A stretch of 64,000 nt of DNA from Coprinopsis marcescibilis (taxonomy: Eukaryota; Basidiomycota; Agaricomycetes; Agaricales; Psathyrellaceae): the NCBI GenBank assembly GCA_004369085.1, contig ML210176.1:1-64000 (forward strand). The letters are read 5' to 3'. The notes beneath the pieces are model-generated. The model saw only the letters and a list, made by a program, of their open reading frames with translations, had not been told where the DNA came from and did not search any database. Below, one piece after another: positions 25,253-36,000 of the stretch; position 1 is the first letter of the stretch; every line of letters begins with the position of its first letter. A program made the position numbers and the translations under genes.

Positions 25253-26170
25253 TCACGGCGGACGGGACCGACCTGGAACCTGCATCCATCGTGGTCTGCC
25301 CGCATGTCTCTGTGTGAACGCATTTTGAACCACCTGCAAAGTCTTGTAATCCGGAATCGCAAAGACGACACTGCGAAACGAATGTTCAAACCGTGCCCCG
25401 GGATCGTACAGCAGCTGTCTCCAAATCTCTGCAACCATCCCAACATCGTTCTTGAAGACCCCTGTTCCGAAGCTCCCTAGCACAAGGTCCGTGGTGTGTT
25501 TGCGTTCGAAAAGGGCTAGGATCTTCCCCATGCGTTCGTGCATGGCCACCTCGATCTCGTTCTCCAGGCTCGTCCCGCGAGGAAGCCGCCCCCTCACAAC
25601 CTTGGCGTTTACGGCGGGTGAAGTGACGACGTCGACTTCGAGGGGGTGGACCCACCCTCCCTGGTCATCGCGGAAGATCAGTACCCCCGGTGACCAGATC
25701 ATCATATCTGTATAGAAGCCCCTGTTCTCGTCATTCCGATGTGTAGAGTAGAATGGCCGAGCAACTTGGGATTCGAGAGACTTGAATAAAGTCGAGGAAC
25801 GAGCAATGGATTCTTCCTGCGCCTGGGCACCGCTGCGAAACCCTCCTCCAGGCTTGGTTGCTGAGGCGAAATTCAGAATTCCTATTCTCCCATCGCGAGC
25901 CTGTGCTTCAAGATGTCGTGCGCCCTGGAGCGTGGTTTTGGCGAGAAATGCGAATGTGGTTGGGGAGCCTCGTAGGGTTTGGGTTGTTCTGTCCCGCCAT
26001 TGGGAGAGTTTGCGGTCCCCAGGGAGGTAGCAGCTTGTGCGCTGCATCATGTCGAGGATCTTGGGTCGAAGGTCGAAGGTTTGTTGGGTGTAATAATTGA
26101 ACAGAAACCCCGTTTTTGTCGCTCCAATGGTTCCATCTGCGATTTCCTTGCGAGCGTGTCTGTCACTCAT
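25253..26170 (-). CDS. Microbial-type PARG (TIGR02452-like), intronless paralog
   Basis: A single exon from the ATG at 26170 encodes 305 residues. LNFASATKPGGGFRSGAQAQ with EESIARSSTLF carries the intact GGG/QEE catalytic signature, and VTSPAVNAK and DLVLGSFGTGVFKND follow. It matches the family's core length without the added N- and C-terminal disordered parts of its neighbour, 387 bp downstream on the same strand. The two are a tandem duplication in which one copy lacks the intron between Gln and Glu. The substrate is expected to be poly(ADP-ribose) or mono-ADP-ribosyl groups. Cellular role is unproven. Confidence 0.87.
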   Translation of the reverse strand: MSDRHARKEIADGTIGATKTGFLFNYYTQQTFDLRPKILDMMQRTSCYLPGDRKLSQWRDRTTQTLRGSPTTFAFLAKTTLQGARHLEAQARDGRIGILNFASATKPGGGFRSGAQAQEESIARSSTLFKSLESQVARPFYSTHRNDENRGFYTDMMIWSPGVLIFRDDQGGWVHPLEVDVVTSPAVNAKVVRGRLPRGTSLENEIEVAMHERMGKILALFERKHTTDLVLGSFGTGVFKNDVGMVAEIWRQLLYDPGARFEHSFRSVVFAIPDYKTLQVVQNAFTQRHAGRPRWMQVPGRSRPP

Positions 26171-27103
26171 TGGGATTCAGACCCAAGTGCGAGTGGGCGG
26201 GATTTGAGCTTGATAAGACTTGCTGGGTACCAAGAGCGGTGGCGATGGGGCTGGGTTAAGGTGGTCCGCGGAAGACCTGTTTCCTGTTCAATCGTGCACG
26301 AGTCAGTCATGTGGGAGGCCCAACTGCGCAGACCACAATACACACCACCGATTATGGTGGGGCAAAGGCCCTGGCATAGACTGATTGGGACCACTGACTA
26401 CCATGTATCATCCGATGAGGACTTCTGTCAACGAGAGATCGCATCCCTGCGATTTACCCCTGAAGCGGCTGGGTTGGGTTGGCTTTGTCGACTTGGATCA
26501 GCAGGAATGCGTAGGGCGTATACATAGCATTAGCTCGTTGAGGGGTCCAGTAAGTGTGGTTGCTTCTGGCGGACAGTGACAAGAGAAACTTCAAGTCGGA
26601 TGTCGAAGCCTGACTTCGTATCGAGCACCATTTAATAGTTTCTGACATTTCAAATGAGAATCGAAAATAGAAGGAGTTCTTCAAGAAATACTCACATTCC
26701 AACTTCTTGTCCTGTGGCGTGGTGGTTGTGGTAAAAGGTCGGGCCAAGCCGCGAGCGCGGCGTCGACAGCACGACTCCCTCTCTCTTTCAGTGTCTCCAT
26801 CAGGATCTCAGGTGCTCACCAAAACCATTGCAGCTCTCCTCATGTGGATGGCATATACGGCAAACTAAATCTCGAATAGACCTACTCGAATCAGAAATAC
26901 ATAAGCTGCAACGAAGGTGGGCATTACAGGTGTTATCCTTGTTATCCACATTGTAATCATTCAGTTTGTAGCTCGAGCCTCGCAGTATCGGTTCTGCCTC
27001 ATACTCTTCATGGAAATGCTATCTACTCGGGAGCTACTACATGGTCGGTTTGACCAAAAGTTGCGACTGAAGATGCCTGGCGATGATCCGAGGGGAGGAG
27101 CTA
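26171..27103. other. Intergenic, no gene supported
   Basis: Short frames only. This is the 5' flank of the intronless PARG gene and the left border of the repeat-rich hydrophobin locus. Confidence 0.4.
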
Positions 27104-27262
27104 CAGTCGAACCAGTGATAAGCCATACCCCTCCGTGGACAGGAAAAGTATGGGTTATCACAGGTCGGTTTGGCAGTGAAATCTGGGTTTGGTAGCCCCC
27201 AAAGGTATGGGTTATTGGAGGTTATGGCTTATCTCAGGTATGGGTTATGAAAGATTTGACTG
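27104..27262. mobile_element. 159-bp palindromic MITE with TA duplication
   Basis: The element begins CAGTCGAACC and ends GATTTGACTG, imperfect inverted repeats flanked on both sides by TA. Internally, GATAAGCCATACC on one arm is mirrored by GGTTATGGCTTATC on the other, and GTATGGGTTAT occurs three times. The TA target and CAGTCRAA-type ends are those of pogo/Fot1 (Tc1-mariner) elements. It has no coding capacity, so it would be non-autonomous. Confidence 0.65.
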
Positions 27263-27414
27263 TACGCAGTCCGACTGTCCCGACTCCCAACACTAGTCAA
27301 CAATCCTCCATATTTCTATCTGGACAGGAGCATACAGGCTGATATAGTCAAACATCAATGTCTTTGGCGAACGCGAATCAAATGAATTAGGAGGGTCCCC
27401 TGATTACCTGGCAG

Positions 27415-28200
27415 TATTCCCTTGAATGCGTCGCTGAGCCCATAACATGCGGCTGGGAGATCTCGCCATGGTCTCTGCGTCTACTTTGACCGCCTACTCT
27501 TACTCGTCTTTCGAGCACTTGGTATCGCTGGTGCCTACAGCTGCCCTTCAGTGAAGACCAGTCGCCGCTTAGGACGTTTGATCTGGGACTGCTCCTACTC
27601 GCTTACAGCTCCGACCGTGGAACTAAGGTGGCTCTTCTACCCACTGCGTTCAACAATTAATCCCGACATTCTACAGACCTCGAAATAGCTCTCCTGCTCG
27701 CTTACAGCTCGATATCAATAATCAGCGGATACCACCCCCAGGCGGCCAACGACTTCATCCCATCGATTCCTGGCTACATATATGTGTCTTCTTCTGCACC
27801 TTGGCCAGCCTAATCTTCCCTTGCGCCGCGATTCCATTTTCAAATTCAAGCATCTGACTGGCCCCGAGAACTCAAAAGGTACGTGCCTTGAGCATTAAAT
27901 CTGTCAGCCAGCTGATATTTGGTAAAGGTCGCGAGAAAGGGCTCGCTTCTACTTATGTCCTTCGTCCCTGATCAATTGGCTCACGGTGGCTCCACTTGTA
28001 CCTCGACATACAGGAGTATGTACGCAATACTTTTGTCAGAGTGAACGTATTATTCAATTTCTTTCTCAAACCACTCTCGTGCCTGAGACCTTCAGGGTTC
28101 CATACTATCCAACGTATACTATCCAACGTAATCGTCTCGATTCTTCATATAGACAAGTGAAAAAGGCCATCACTAGAGCCATTGTGTCCTGCGTCTCCAG
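27415..28200. repeat. Diverged duplication block upstream of hydrophobin 1 (copies at 37.2-37.6 and 38.7-39.0 kb)
   Basis: Segments from CTGGCAGTATTCC to CCCATCGATTC match 37165-37570, and the segment from CTTCCCTTGCGCC through CTCAAAAGGTACGTGCC to GGTGGCTCCACTTGTACC matches 38681-39030. In both places the blocks are collinear. The match stops at the ACCCATG that is the start of the hydrophobin at 28205. Confidence 0.75.
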
Positions 28201-28204
28201 ACCC

Positions 28205-28647
28205 ATGTACTTCAACGCTCTTCTTATTGCCCTCCCGTCTCTCGCAGCGTTTGCCCTCGCAGCGCCTGCTTTGGAAGCTCGCCAAACTTGCGGCCACAAT
28301 ATCATGTGCTGCCAGAGTGTTCAAGCCGCAGGCACCGAGCCCACGCGCACCCTCCTTGCATTGCTAGGAATCACCGTCATTCCAGACACAACTCTGGTTG
28401 GGGTCAACTGCAGTCGCGTTAGTGTCATTGGAATTGGAGGGTCTCAGTGGTGAGTATCCCGACGCGGGTGAGCCTTTGCTCTGCTCATGTACGCCATTAG
28501 CACTAGCCAACTTGTCTGTTGCGCTCAAATCTTTTTTGGTGAGTTCGCCATTCACATATACGAGTACGTGTTCTTTCATGATGCTGACTATGTAACCAAG
28601 GGGGGCTTGTCGCTGTTGAATGCCACCCAATTTCTTTTGGCATTTGA
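28205..28647 (+). CDS. Class I hydrophobin
   Basis: Exons 28205..28449, 28501..28538 and 28601..28647 give 109 residues. A signal peptide (about 1-22, ending ALAAPALEARQ) precedes the eight-cysteine hydrophobin pattern: TCGHNIMCC, then NCSR, then the exon-1/2 junction codon TGC, LVCC and VECHP. Spacing fits class I. Hydrophobins are secreted, self-assemble at air-water interfaces and coat hyphae. The correct third-exon acceptor leaves GGLVAVECHPISFGI and the last cysteine; reading straight through loses it. The intron placement and the 38-nt middle exon are identical to those of the intact copy at 39495. Copies at 36817 and near 39034 are broken or deleted. Confidence 0.88.
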
Positions 28648-28780
28648 AATCCTGATGGTTGCGTTTAAACTCTTATTCCGAAGGCATAGAAGGAATTCAG
28701 ATTTGTCGGAGTACAGCCTTCTGTCACCTGTGTTTCCTATCTTTTGTCACTTTTATCTGACTATTTTGTGTGGAAGATAG

Positions 28781-29070
28781 ATGAGGGGAAAACTCGGCTG
28801 ATATAATGCTCCTAAATCGCAAAATATCGCATAGCTCTGCCGGGCAGTTGACAAGAAAGTACCTTCTCTGGCTTCCCGATCGCTTTGACATTCACAGTAT
28901 TCGCGTATTTGCTGTCCGTCTCGACAGGTCTCACATACAAGCTTAAATTTTTCGATCATTTGTGCACGATATGACCATCAGGAACCATGTTTGTGTACAT
29001 GGAAGGCTGGCTCCACCTATATTGCGAAGCTTTTGACAAGCCTGAGGTAAACGTGCCTTGGGAGCTTCTA
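28781..29070. repeat. Duplication block downstream of hydrophobin 1 (copy at 39.05-39.36 kb)
   Basis: Shared landmarks are AAAGCTCGGCTGA-like (here AAACTCGGCTGA), TTCTCTGGCTTCC, ATGACCATCA..GGAACCA, GTACATGGAAGGCTGGCTCC and TTTTGACAAG. The same order occurs from 39095 to 39350, upstream of the intact hydrophobin at 39495. Confidence 0.7.
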
Positions 29071-29511
29071 TGGTTCTGGAGGCCCAGTGAGATCGCGGGT
29101 TCGATCGGGCTCGATCACCGTTGATGTGGTTTGAAAAGTGGTCCCTGCCAACTGTTCAAAACATATCCAACGGTCACAATGCCCTTCAAATAAACTCGGA
29201 TTATTCAACTTGATATAAGACAGAGTGCCTTGTAGGTCTTTGAGACAATGTAATTTTCAAACGAGGTCAAAATTCAATCAGGTTCCAATTTGATTCAGAT
29301 TCTGAATTGCTTGCTTTGACTCCAGTTGGTCAGATTTGAGGGATGTAACGCGATAGGGATTTCAAAATACTACAAAAGCATACAATGTACATCTGGAATC
29401 GCCCCGGGGGGCTATCCAGCTCTAGAAACCTTGTATCCGGATACTAATACAGTCAATTTTCAGGCAATTACAAGGGGAGCAATGCAGGGGAGCAAAGGAA
29501 GCGAATTTAAT

Positions 29512-29640
29512 GCAGTAGAGAGCGATGCAGAGCGAATTTGGTGCAGTAGAGTTGAAGGAAAGCAAATGTGGTGCGATAGAGATAGAGAGCGATGCAGAGC
29601 GAATTTGGTGCAGTAGAGTTCAAGGAAAGCGAATGGATCC
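29512..29640. repeat. Two-copy tandem repeat, unit about 70 bp
   Basis: The string GAGAGCGATGCAGAGCGAAT occurs twice, each followed by TTGGTGCAGTAGAGTT and AAGGAAAGC. GTGCAGTAGAG-like words continue to about 29650. Its place at the left side of the CACTA-type genes would suit subterminal transposase-binding repeats. Confidence 0.6.
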
Positions 29641-30021
29641 AGTAGAGAGTGTTGCGGGAGTGATGGAGCGAATTCTGCAGGACTGGCAAGTGAATGGGTA
29701 GTGCATCTATAATTCAATAAATCGGGAGGGATTGGGGGCGGTCTACGCCAAGTCAGCACATATTCTTTGGCAACTTAAAATCAACATACCGAATCTTTTG
29801 CTTTGGCCTCCCACATCTAAGGAAAATATCAGAAAAGAATGGAAAGAGAAGGGAGCAACCCACCCCTTGTTCAGAGGGAGACAGGCCATCCCACGCAGCC
29901 TTCATGGCAAGTTTGGTTCTGTTGTCCTTTGAGCCCTTAACTTCTGGGAAAACGGCCCAATTTCGCGAGAAGAGGTTGCTGAAAAGGACATTTAGAAGGG
30001 GTTGCATCTGAATGTAACCAC

Positions 30022-32295
30022 TTACTTTCCTTTGCCTTCCCCCTTGCACATAGCCGGTGTTGGTCGCCTATATGGCCCCTCGCCGTTTGCAGCCTTCTTC
30101 CTTTTTGTACCAGATGCTCCGGCACCAGCAGAAGGAGCCTCGTTCTCCTTGTTCAAGCCGTTTTGAACCCCTGGCCTTGACAGCGACCCTGAGTTGGCCA
30201 AAAACTCGCTCGCTGTGCTGAAACCTTGTGAACATGAAGCAAACAGGGATCGTGCTGCAGGATTGGTGTTTTGTGGACCACCCTGGTGCTCCCGCTGCTT
30301 GTTAGCTGACAATGAGGGTGTGGTGTTAGATGGCGATGCTGACGGACCACCCTGTTGCTTGTTGGACGACGCTGACGGACCACCCTGTTGTTCGCTTGAT
30401 GACACTGATGGACCGCCCTGCTGCTCGTTGGATGGCAACGCTGATGAACTGCCCTGCTGCTCGTTCAACAATGACGTTGAAGGACTGCCCTGTTGCTTGC
30501 TCGACGACGCTGACGGACCGCCCTGCTGCTCGTTGGACGACGTTGAAGGACCACCCTGTTGCTCGCTCGACGATGCTGACGGACCGGCCTGTTGTTTGCT
30601 CGATGACACTGACGGACCGGCCTGTTGTTCGCTCGATGACACTGACGGACCGCCCTGCTGCTCGTTGGACGGCAACGCTGATGGACCGCCCTGCTGCTCG
30701 TTCAACAATGACATTGAAGGACTGCCCTGTTGCTCGCTCGAAGACGCTGACGGACCACCCTGTTGCTCATTAGCCAGCGACGTCGATGGACCACCCTGCT
30801 GCTGGCCGTTTACGGACAAGGGTGCGCCACCCTGCTGAGCTGGCTGCTGCTGCTGTTGGTTGATGGACGGAGCACACTCTTGTCGCAAGAGGCCACCATC
30901 TTCAATGTCTTCCATGTCAATATTGAGCTCCCCTGCTATATTCGATGATCTAATAACATCGTTAAAATGCATACAGCGCAAATACAGAGTAAACAATTGG
31001 GCACCTACAGCCTGTGTTGCTGGATCCTCACCTGTCCAAAGTCACGGACATCTGGACAAGTATCCTCCTCTTGCGGTAATGAAGATACAGATGAATTGGG
31101 TGAATTGGAGTTTGAAGGAGGGGGGGTAATAGTTTCCGGCACTGCTGTTTTCGATTTCTTTGAAGGCTTGGGGTTCTTGGTTGTCCTCTTGCACTTGGCC
31201 GGAACGACAGCATCTGGAGGGCTGACCACTTCAACCTCATCCTCCGAGTCTGCTGCAGCCTTCAATCCACGCGATGCGATGATACCTCTGTACATTTGGC
31301 CATGTTGGTCCTGGAGGAACTGGTGGAGTTTCCAGTCATTGTGTGAGTGTACCCATGGGAATGCGTGACAAAGGGTGTTGTAGAGTGTTGTGTGGACAAA
31401 TTCGCCGTTGGAACCCCATTGGCGATAGACTGGGGAGTCTGGTAGTGCAATCAGGTCTGCCAGCGCAGCCCTAAAGGCTCGGCGAAGGGCCTGGTAGTCA
31501 TCGAGGTCCACAGGCTTGCCAGCGTCTGGTCCTTTGTAGTAGAAGAAGTAACTTGGGAGCTTGACAGCTCTCTTGCCGCCCTGGGGTCCTGTCCCCTTGA
31601 TTTCGCCACTCCCGACCCCATCGCTTGCATCAGGGGTCCACTCTCCCTTCTTCCATTTCACCTCCTCCTGAAAATCTTCGTCGTCAACGAGGGTGGATGG
31701 CATTGCGAATTCTTTGCGTTTGGCCTGGCGCAAACCACCACCCGCCAATTCATCAATGCGGTCAAGTATGGCTTGCAGCGTAGATTGGTCAACACCCCTG
31801 TTTGGATTGTTAGCTTTCGAAAATGGAGATTGAGCAGATGTGCCTACATATTATTTAGCCTCTTGTTCTCTTCTTTTAGTTTCTCCATGTCCTCCTCCAT
31901 CCTCTTTACCCTATCCTTCAAAGCAGCCAGGCGATCCTTGCAGTCATCCAGTTTGTCGCAGACTGACAGATATGCTCTGTTCTTGGCTTTTTTGAGGGTA
32001 TGAGCATCGAGAGAAGATGCGTTTATGTGAGATTCTGAACTATGTGAGACACGACCTTGATATTGTTAGTCATATCCATTTAAAAAAGGCAGGCAAATCT
32101 ACCTTCACGCCGGTCGAGAGAACCTTGGCTGTCCTTGCTTTGGGCCCGAGCTCGGCTGCTGCCAAGCCAAGACAAGGTGGGATTATTTGCCCACCCAGTG
32201 AATTTTTGAGTTTTCCGGTTTGAAATGCCTATATCCACAGATATATCGGACAGTTCGTCCCCGAAACTACTGATATCTTCAGAATCTGGCGACAT
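30022..32295 (-). CDS. Transposon accessory protein with Gln/Gly/Pro/Ser repeats
   Basis: Exons complement(30022..31004, 31046..31797, 31848..32055, 32103..32295) give 711 residues. The order is: Ser/Asp-rich N-terminus, a long coiled coil (DRLAALKDRVKRMEEDMEKLK), a central conserved region with KLPSYFFYYKGPDAGKP, VYRQWGSNGEFVHTTLYN and FPWVHSHNDWKLHQFLQDQHG, a Lys/Pro-rich linker, and about 15 imperfect repeats of the type EQQGGPSASSS before a basic tail. It lies beside the TNP2-type transposase on the same strand and is most likely the second protein of that element (a DNA-binding or accessory role is inferred). The last intron (41 nt, donor GTGACT) is my choice because the stronger-looking donor leads to a stop. 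Confidence 0.6.
30320..30800. repeat. Coding minisatellite (QQGGPS-type repeat)
   Basis: Units of roughly 33-48 bp carrying GACGGACCRCCCTGTTG-like cores repeat about 14 times across the last exon of the accessory gene. Units are imperfect and in frame, so length changes would mostly preserve the reading frame. Confidence 0.75.
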
Positions 32296-32327
32296 AATCT
32301 GGACAGGGACGACAAAGGATCACAGGA

Positions 32328-32913
32328 ATGTCGAATTGCGGTTCTACACGTCTCTTGTGTGGCAGTGTTTGGCTGCAGCCTCTGGGGACTGGGAAGCTTC
32401 TCGCAACCGAATTCCTAACCTACCTCAAATACTTCTTCCCCACCACTACAATTCAGACTATGCAGACCACCAACAATCTTAATCATATCAAATACTCCCT
32501 CCATGGGCCTCCTCTGGGCCCTATCAGTCAATCCACAGTTTCCAAATCCGAAGCCAAGAGGCTTAAGCGATCTCACAGCATAGAAATCATTGAAGACGAC
32601 CGACAAGTCCAGGAATATTTCAAAAATAAGTGTGTTTAGGACTTTCCATTTGTCTCCTTTGATATAGAATATACTTACAACTGTTTGCAAAAGGGAAAAC
32701 CAGTCACCAGGGCCATCCCAGTCTATGAACATCCCTCTCAAGGTTAGCAAGAGGAAGCGCTGCAAGACCTGTGTCTCCCTTAAGGTCGAGCTTTCAAGAG
32801 CCCTCAAGGAACTTCAAGAAACTCGTCAAGAGCTCCAAGACCGGATGTCCGACTTCAAAGATATGGAGCAGGCTTTGTTCGAGAACGACATTGAATGGCC
32901 GGTCGAGTTCTAG
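32328..32913 (+). CDS. Small plus-strand gene inside the CACTA-type region
   Basis: Exons 32328..32629 and 32694..32913 join in frame to 173 residues. The protein has a KSEAKRLKRSHSIEIIEDD block, a CKTC pair and a strong coiled coil (VELSRALKELQETRQELQDR) ending EWPVEF. No family is recognised. It begins 33 bp from the start of the divergent accessory gene and ends 124 bp from the stop of the convergent transposase. The splice (donor GTGTGT, acceptor AAAAG) restores a continuous frame, and coiled-coil periodicity continues after it, which argues against chance. It may be a third element-encoded protein. Confidence 0.5.
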
Positions 32914-33036
32914 ATAGTACCCTGATGTGACGCGCCAAGACCACTCAACGCGACAAGCCCCTGTATAATCACTATTGTTCCTGATTTCAATCGCACACAT
33001 TTCGCTGCCAAACAATTGAGAATGTTATTTGTTAAA

Positions 33037-36000
33037 TTACTCTTCTGTGTCATCTTCATACAAATTGATACTGCAAGAGAGGGAACATACATCAAGACCC
33101 AGTTCCTCCGCTACAAAGTAATATTCTGGCTCGAAAAGTTGTGTCTTGTCATCTGATTCTGCAATCTGGGTGGGACTCTTGGGAAATGGGATGAGGGCCA
33201 CGACACTCTTGATGTCCGAAATTGGCACTACTGTAAGTCGCTTGCCGTGAATGAAATGTGTCTTCCAAAGTACTGTGTGAGATAGTCGGAGGATTTCTTC
33301 GTCTGGTGGGCTGCAGAGGGATACCATCGCAAGGAAGTGGATCACGTCGTCTGTTGGAGGGTACATGCATTTGTCGAGGAATTGGTACTTGAAATAATAT
33401 ATGACTTCGCCGTACATTGCAACACCGTTCTGAATAATCTGGGGGGAGATTAGTGAGTCCAAAAAAATGTGACGAAAACAAATAAAAATACCTTTACCAT
33501 CCTCCCCTGGCGTACAGGACCCACTCGTTTGTTCTCCCGGTGAAACGAATGAGCAATTTGTCCATTCGGAAGACAGATTCGTGTAGTTTTGAACACTCGA
33601 GGCTCGCCTGTGACGTTGGGGTAGTACTTCTTCAGTGCCAAGACTTCTGATAGCTCCAGCAGAGTAGAATCAGTGTCGTGAGGGTGCAGAAAGAAGTAAC
33701 CTCGTCCTGCATCTCTGGGTCGCTTTCCGGGTGGTCCAGAATCCGGGGTGACACCCATGCGCGCAAGAAATGTGTTGACACGGGCTCGGCTTGCTGCTCG
33801 TTGAGACAAGTTTGCATAGGGATTTGCAGGTTGGCAAATTTCTGCAGTCAAGGAGCCTATCATTCGCTCCATCGTGAACTGGCTCAAAAGGCCCAGAGGG
33901 CCAAGTCGTTCAGTTTCAGGTGCAAGGTGTATGAGATTGTGGATGCATGGTCGGGCGAAGTGAAGTCGGGACGATTTTCGTTGGATGTATTTCAGTTCAA
34001 ACTCACTGACGAATTCGACGAGACACTTGTGAGCTATCTTGATCTCTTCATGGCTGATACGGCGTTGGAGTATGATTCGAGCACCCCGTACGAGTTTGCA
34101 AAAGCTGCGCCAATAGCCTCGAGGAAGAACTGTGTAGAGAAGGGCAGGGAGTAGACCATAGACGTAATTGCAGAACTCCTCCGTTCGGTACCCGCTGTTC
34201 ATTTTCTCAGCAGGGTTTCGAGGAGGGTGAGCAATGTCACCAGGGAAGGAGGACCGAACCTCTGCGACCATCTTCCCTTGAAGCTCCCACGTGTCACCCA
34301 CAAGTACCATCCACAGCCATGTATCCTTGTCGTCAGAGGGACTGCAGTCCATTTTGCCCATAAAAAGATCGAGGATCACACTCGGGATGTTTAGTCCCAG
34401 CAGGTGCATTGTGTCACTTGGGAACATGCCAGGGATCGAGAAACGGCCAGTGAGGGCAGAAAATAAGGAGGGCTTGCTGAGTCCAGTGATACGTCGATTT
34501 TGTGTGTACTCCCTAACTGTCTGAGAGCTTTGAAGAGTGCCGAGGTTGGTCTGATAGAGTCCCTCCACAAATCCTGGTTTTTCCATCTGATGGAGAAGAT
34601 TGGGGATGTCGATGTCGTTGTGGCTGGATGAGACAAGTCGGGGATCGAGATCATGAGGTTTGAATATGGCAGAGTAGTACCGTGTGGAACTGATAGATTC
34701 GCGTCGGCCTTTGATGCAGCAGTATGTTCGGCAGTTGAGGTATCCAGTGTGACCCACAGTCCCGCTTAAGCCAACAAGACCAGGACCATCAGCTGTCCCA
34801 GCTGCCTCGAAAGGTTTCTTGGTGACCGTACAGTTGAGGCTCGCATCCCAGACCTTAAAACCTTTGTCTTGTGCTGCCTTGACGTGAGCCAGTCCTGGAA
34901 ACATAAAACTGTCGATGTTCTTGGGCTTGTTGGGACCAGGTATAACGGCCCCTGGAATCAGGTATTGTTTCTTGTAGCGAATATTTGGCGGGAGGTCAAG
35001 TATAATCCAGATATAGATCCAGCAGTCAGACTGCTTGGATGCGTATAACTGGGCGCCGTCGATGGATGTCACAAGGAGGATGTCGGTGGATTTGATCTTC
35101 CCAGTGACAACTGCATGGAGGTACTCGGCACCGCAGAACAAGTCGTCGTACTCATCGACACATAGCAACCCATCAGGGCTGATATACTTGGCCAAGATTT
35201 CAGCCGTTTTCTCGTTGCGGTACTGGAGGAGTTTGGCATTGCAAGGGCTGCTATGCAATGCTTGAAGGTAGGAGCAAATGGGGATGGTGTAGAGCTGTTG
35301 TGCAGCCACGCGAACGAGCTGTCCTTTCGAGTCGATCCTATCAATGTAGCGGTCCTTTCCGCACTCGAGACACTTGTCGCATTCGTCGAAAAAAGCTGAA
35401 AAGGCCATGCAGGAGTCAGGGCACATGTCGGTGACTATTGGGATAATTCCGGTGAGACGTTGGATTGTCGCCTTGCACTGGTCGAGGGTCAAGACATTGA
35501 TACTGGGGTCGTACTCGAGAATGGCATTCCTCGAAATGTCGTATTGGTTTTCGGCACCATTGATTGTGAGAAAGAACAATCGTAGAGAGAGGCGCAGGGC
35601 CCGGTCCTTCTCGAGGTCGAGTAGACCAGTCACCGGGTTGGACATGCTCTCTTGCAGTTCTGGAGGAAACATGTCACTGTTGATGTTGCAGGCTTTGAGA
35701 GCATCAATGAATTTGAGTGCAGTGTTGAGTGTATCAACTGAATTGGTACATTAGATACACTGCAAGGCCAAAAACATAACACTTACTGTACGATAAAGGT
35801 TCTTCCTGATGGTCTGGATCTTCGTGATTGTGCTCTTGACGTAGTTGCTGTGCATCACGATTGGGATTGAACATGGATTGAGGAAACTGCCAAAGCATTA
35901 GTATATGGACAGATACAAGAAATCGTTCGTACTCACCTGGTCTCGAGAATCCCCATATGTGTTGGTTTGAGGAGACTGCGACGTCTCCTGTGATTCCTGG

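Larger units (their letters stand above)
28781..30021. other. No gene supported; repeats only
   Basis: Besides the hydrophobin duplication block and a short tandem repeat at 29.5 kb, a minus-strand frame at 29753-30049 could be a further exon of the transposon accessory gene, but I found no convincing splice to it. Confidence 0.35.

Noticed and set aside
29080..29125. tRNA gene suggested by GGTTCGATC
   Set aside because: No A box, anticodon arm or acceptor stem pairs around it.
30194..30838. 214-codon plus-strand Cys/Asp-rich repeat frame
   Set aside because: It is the complement of the Gln/Gly/Pro/Ser repeats of the transposon accessory gene. The cysteines arise from the reverse reading of glutamine and glycine codons.
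31005..31045. A 20-nt intron in the transposon accessory gene
   Set aside because: GTGAGG...ACACAG would be far below normal intron length. A 41-nt intron from GTGACT to CTGTAG gives the same downstream frame.
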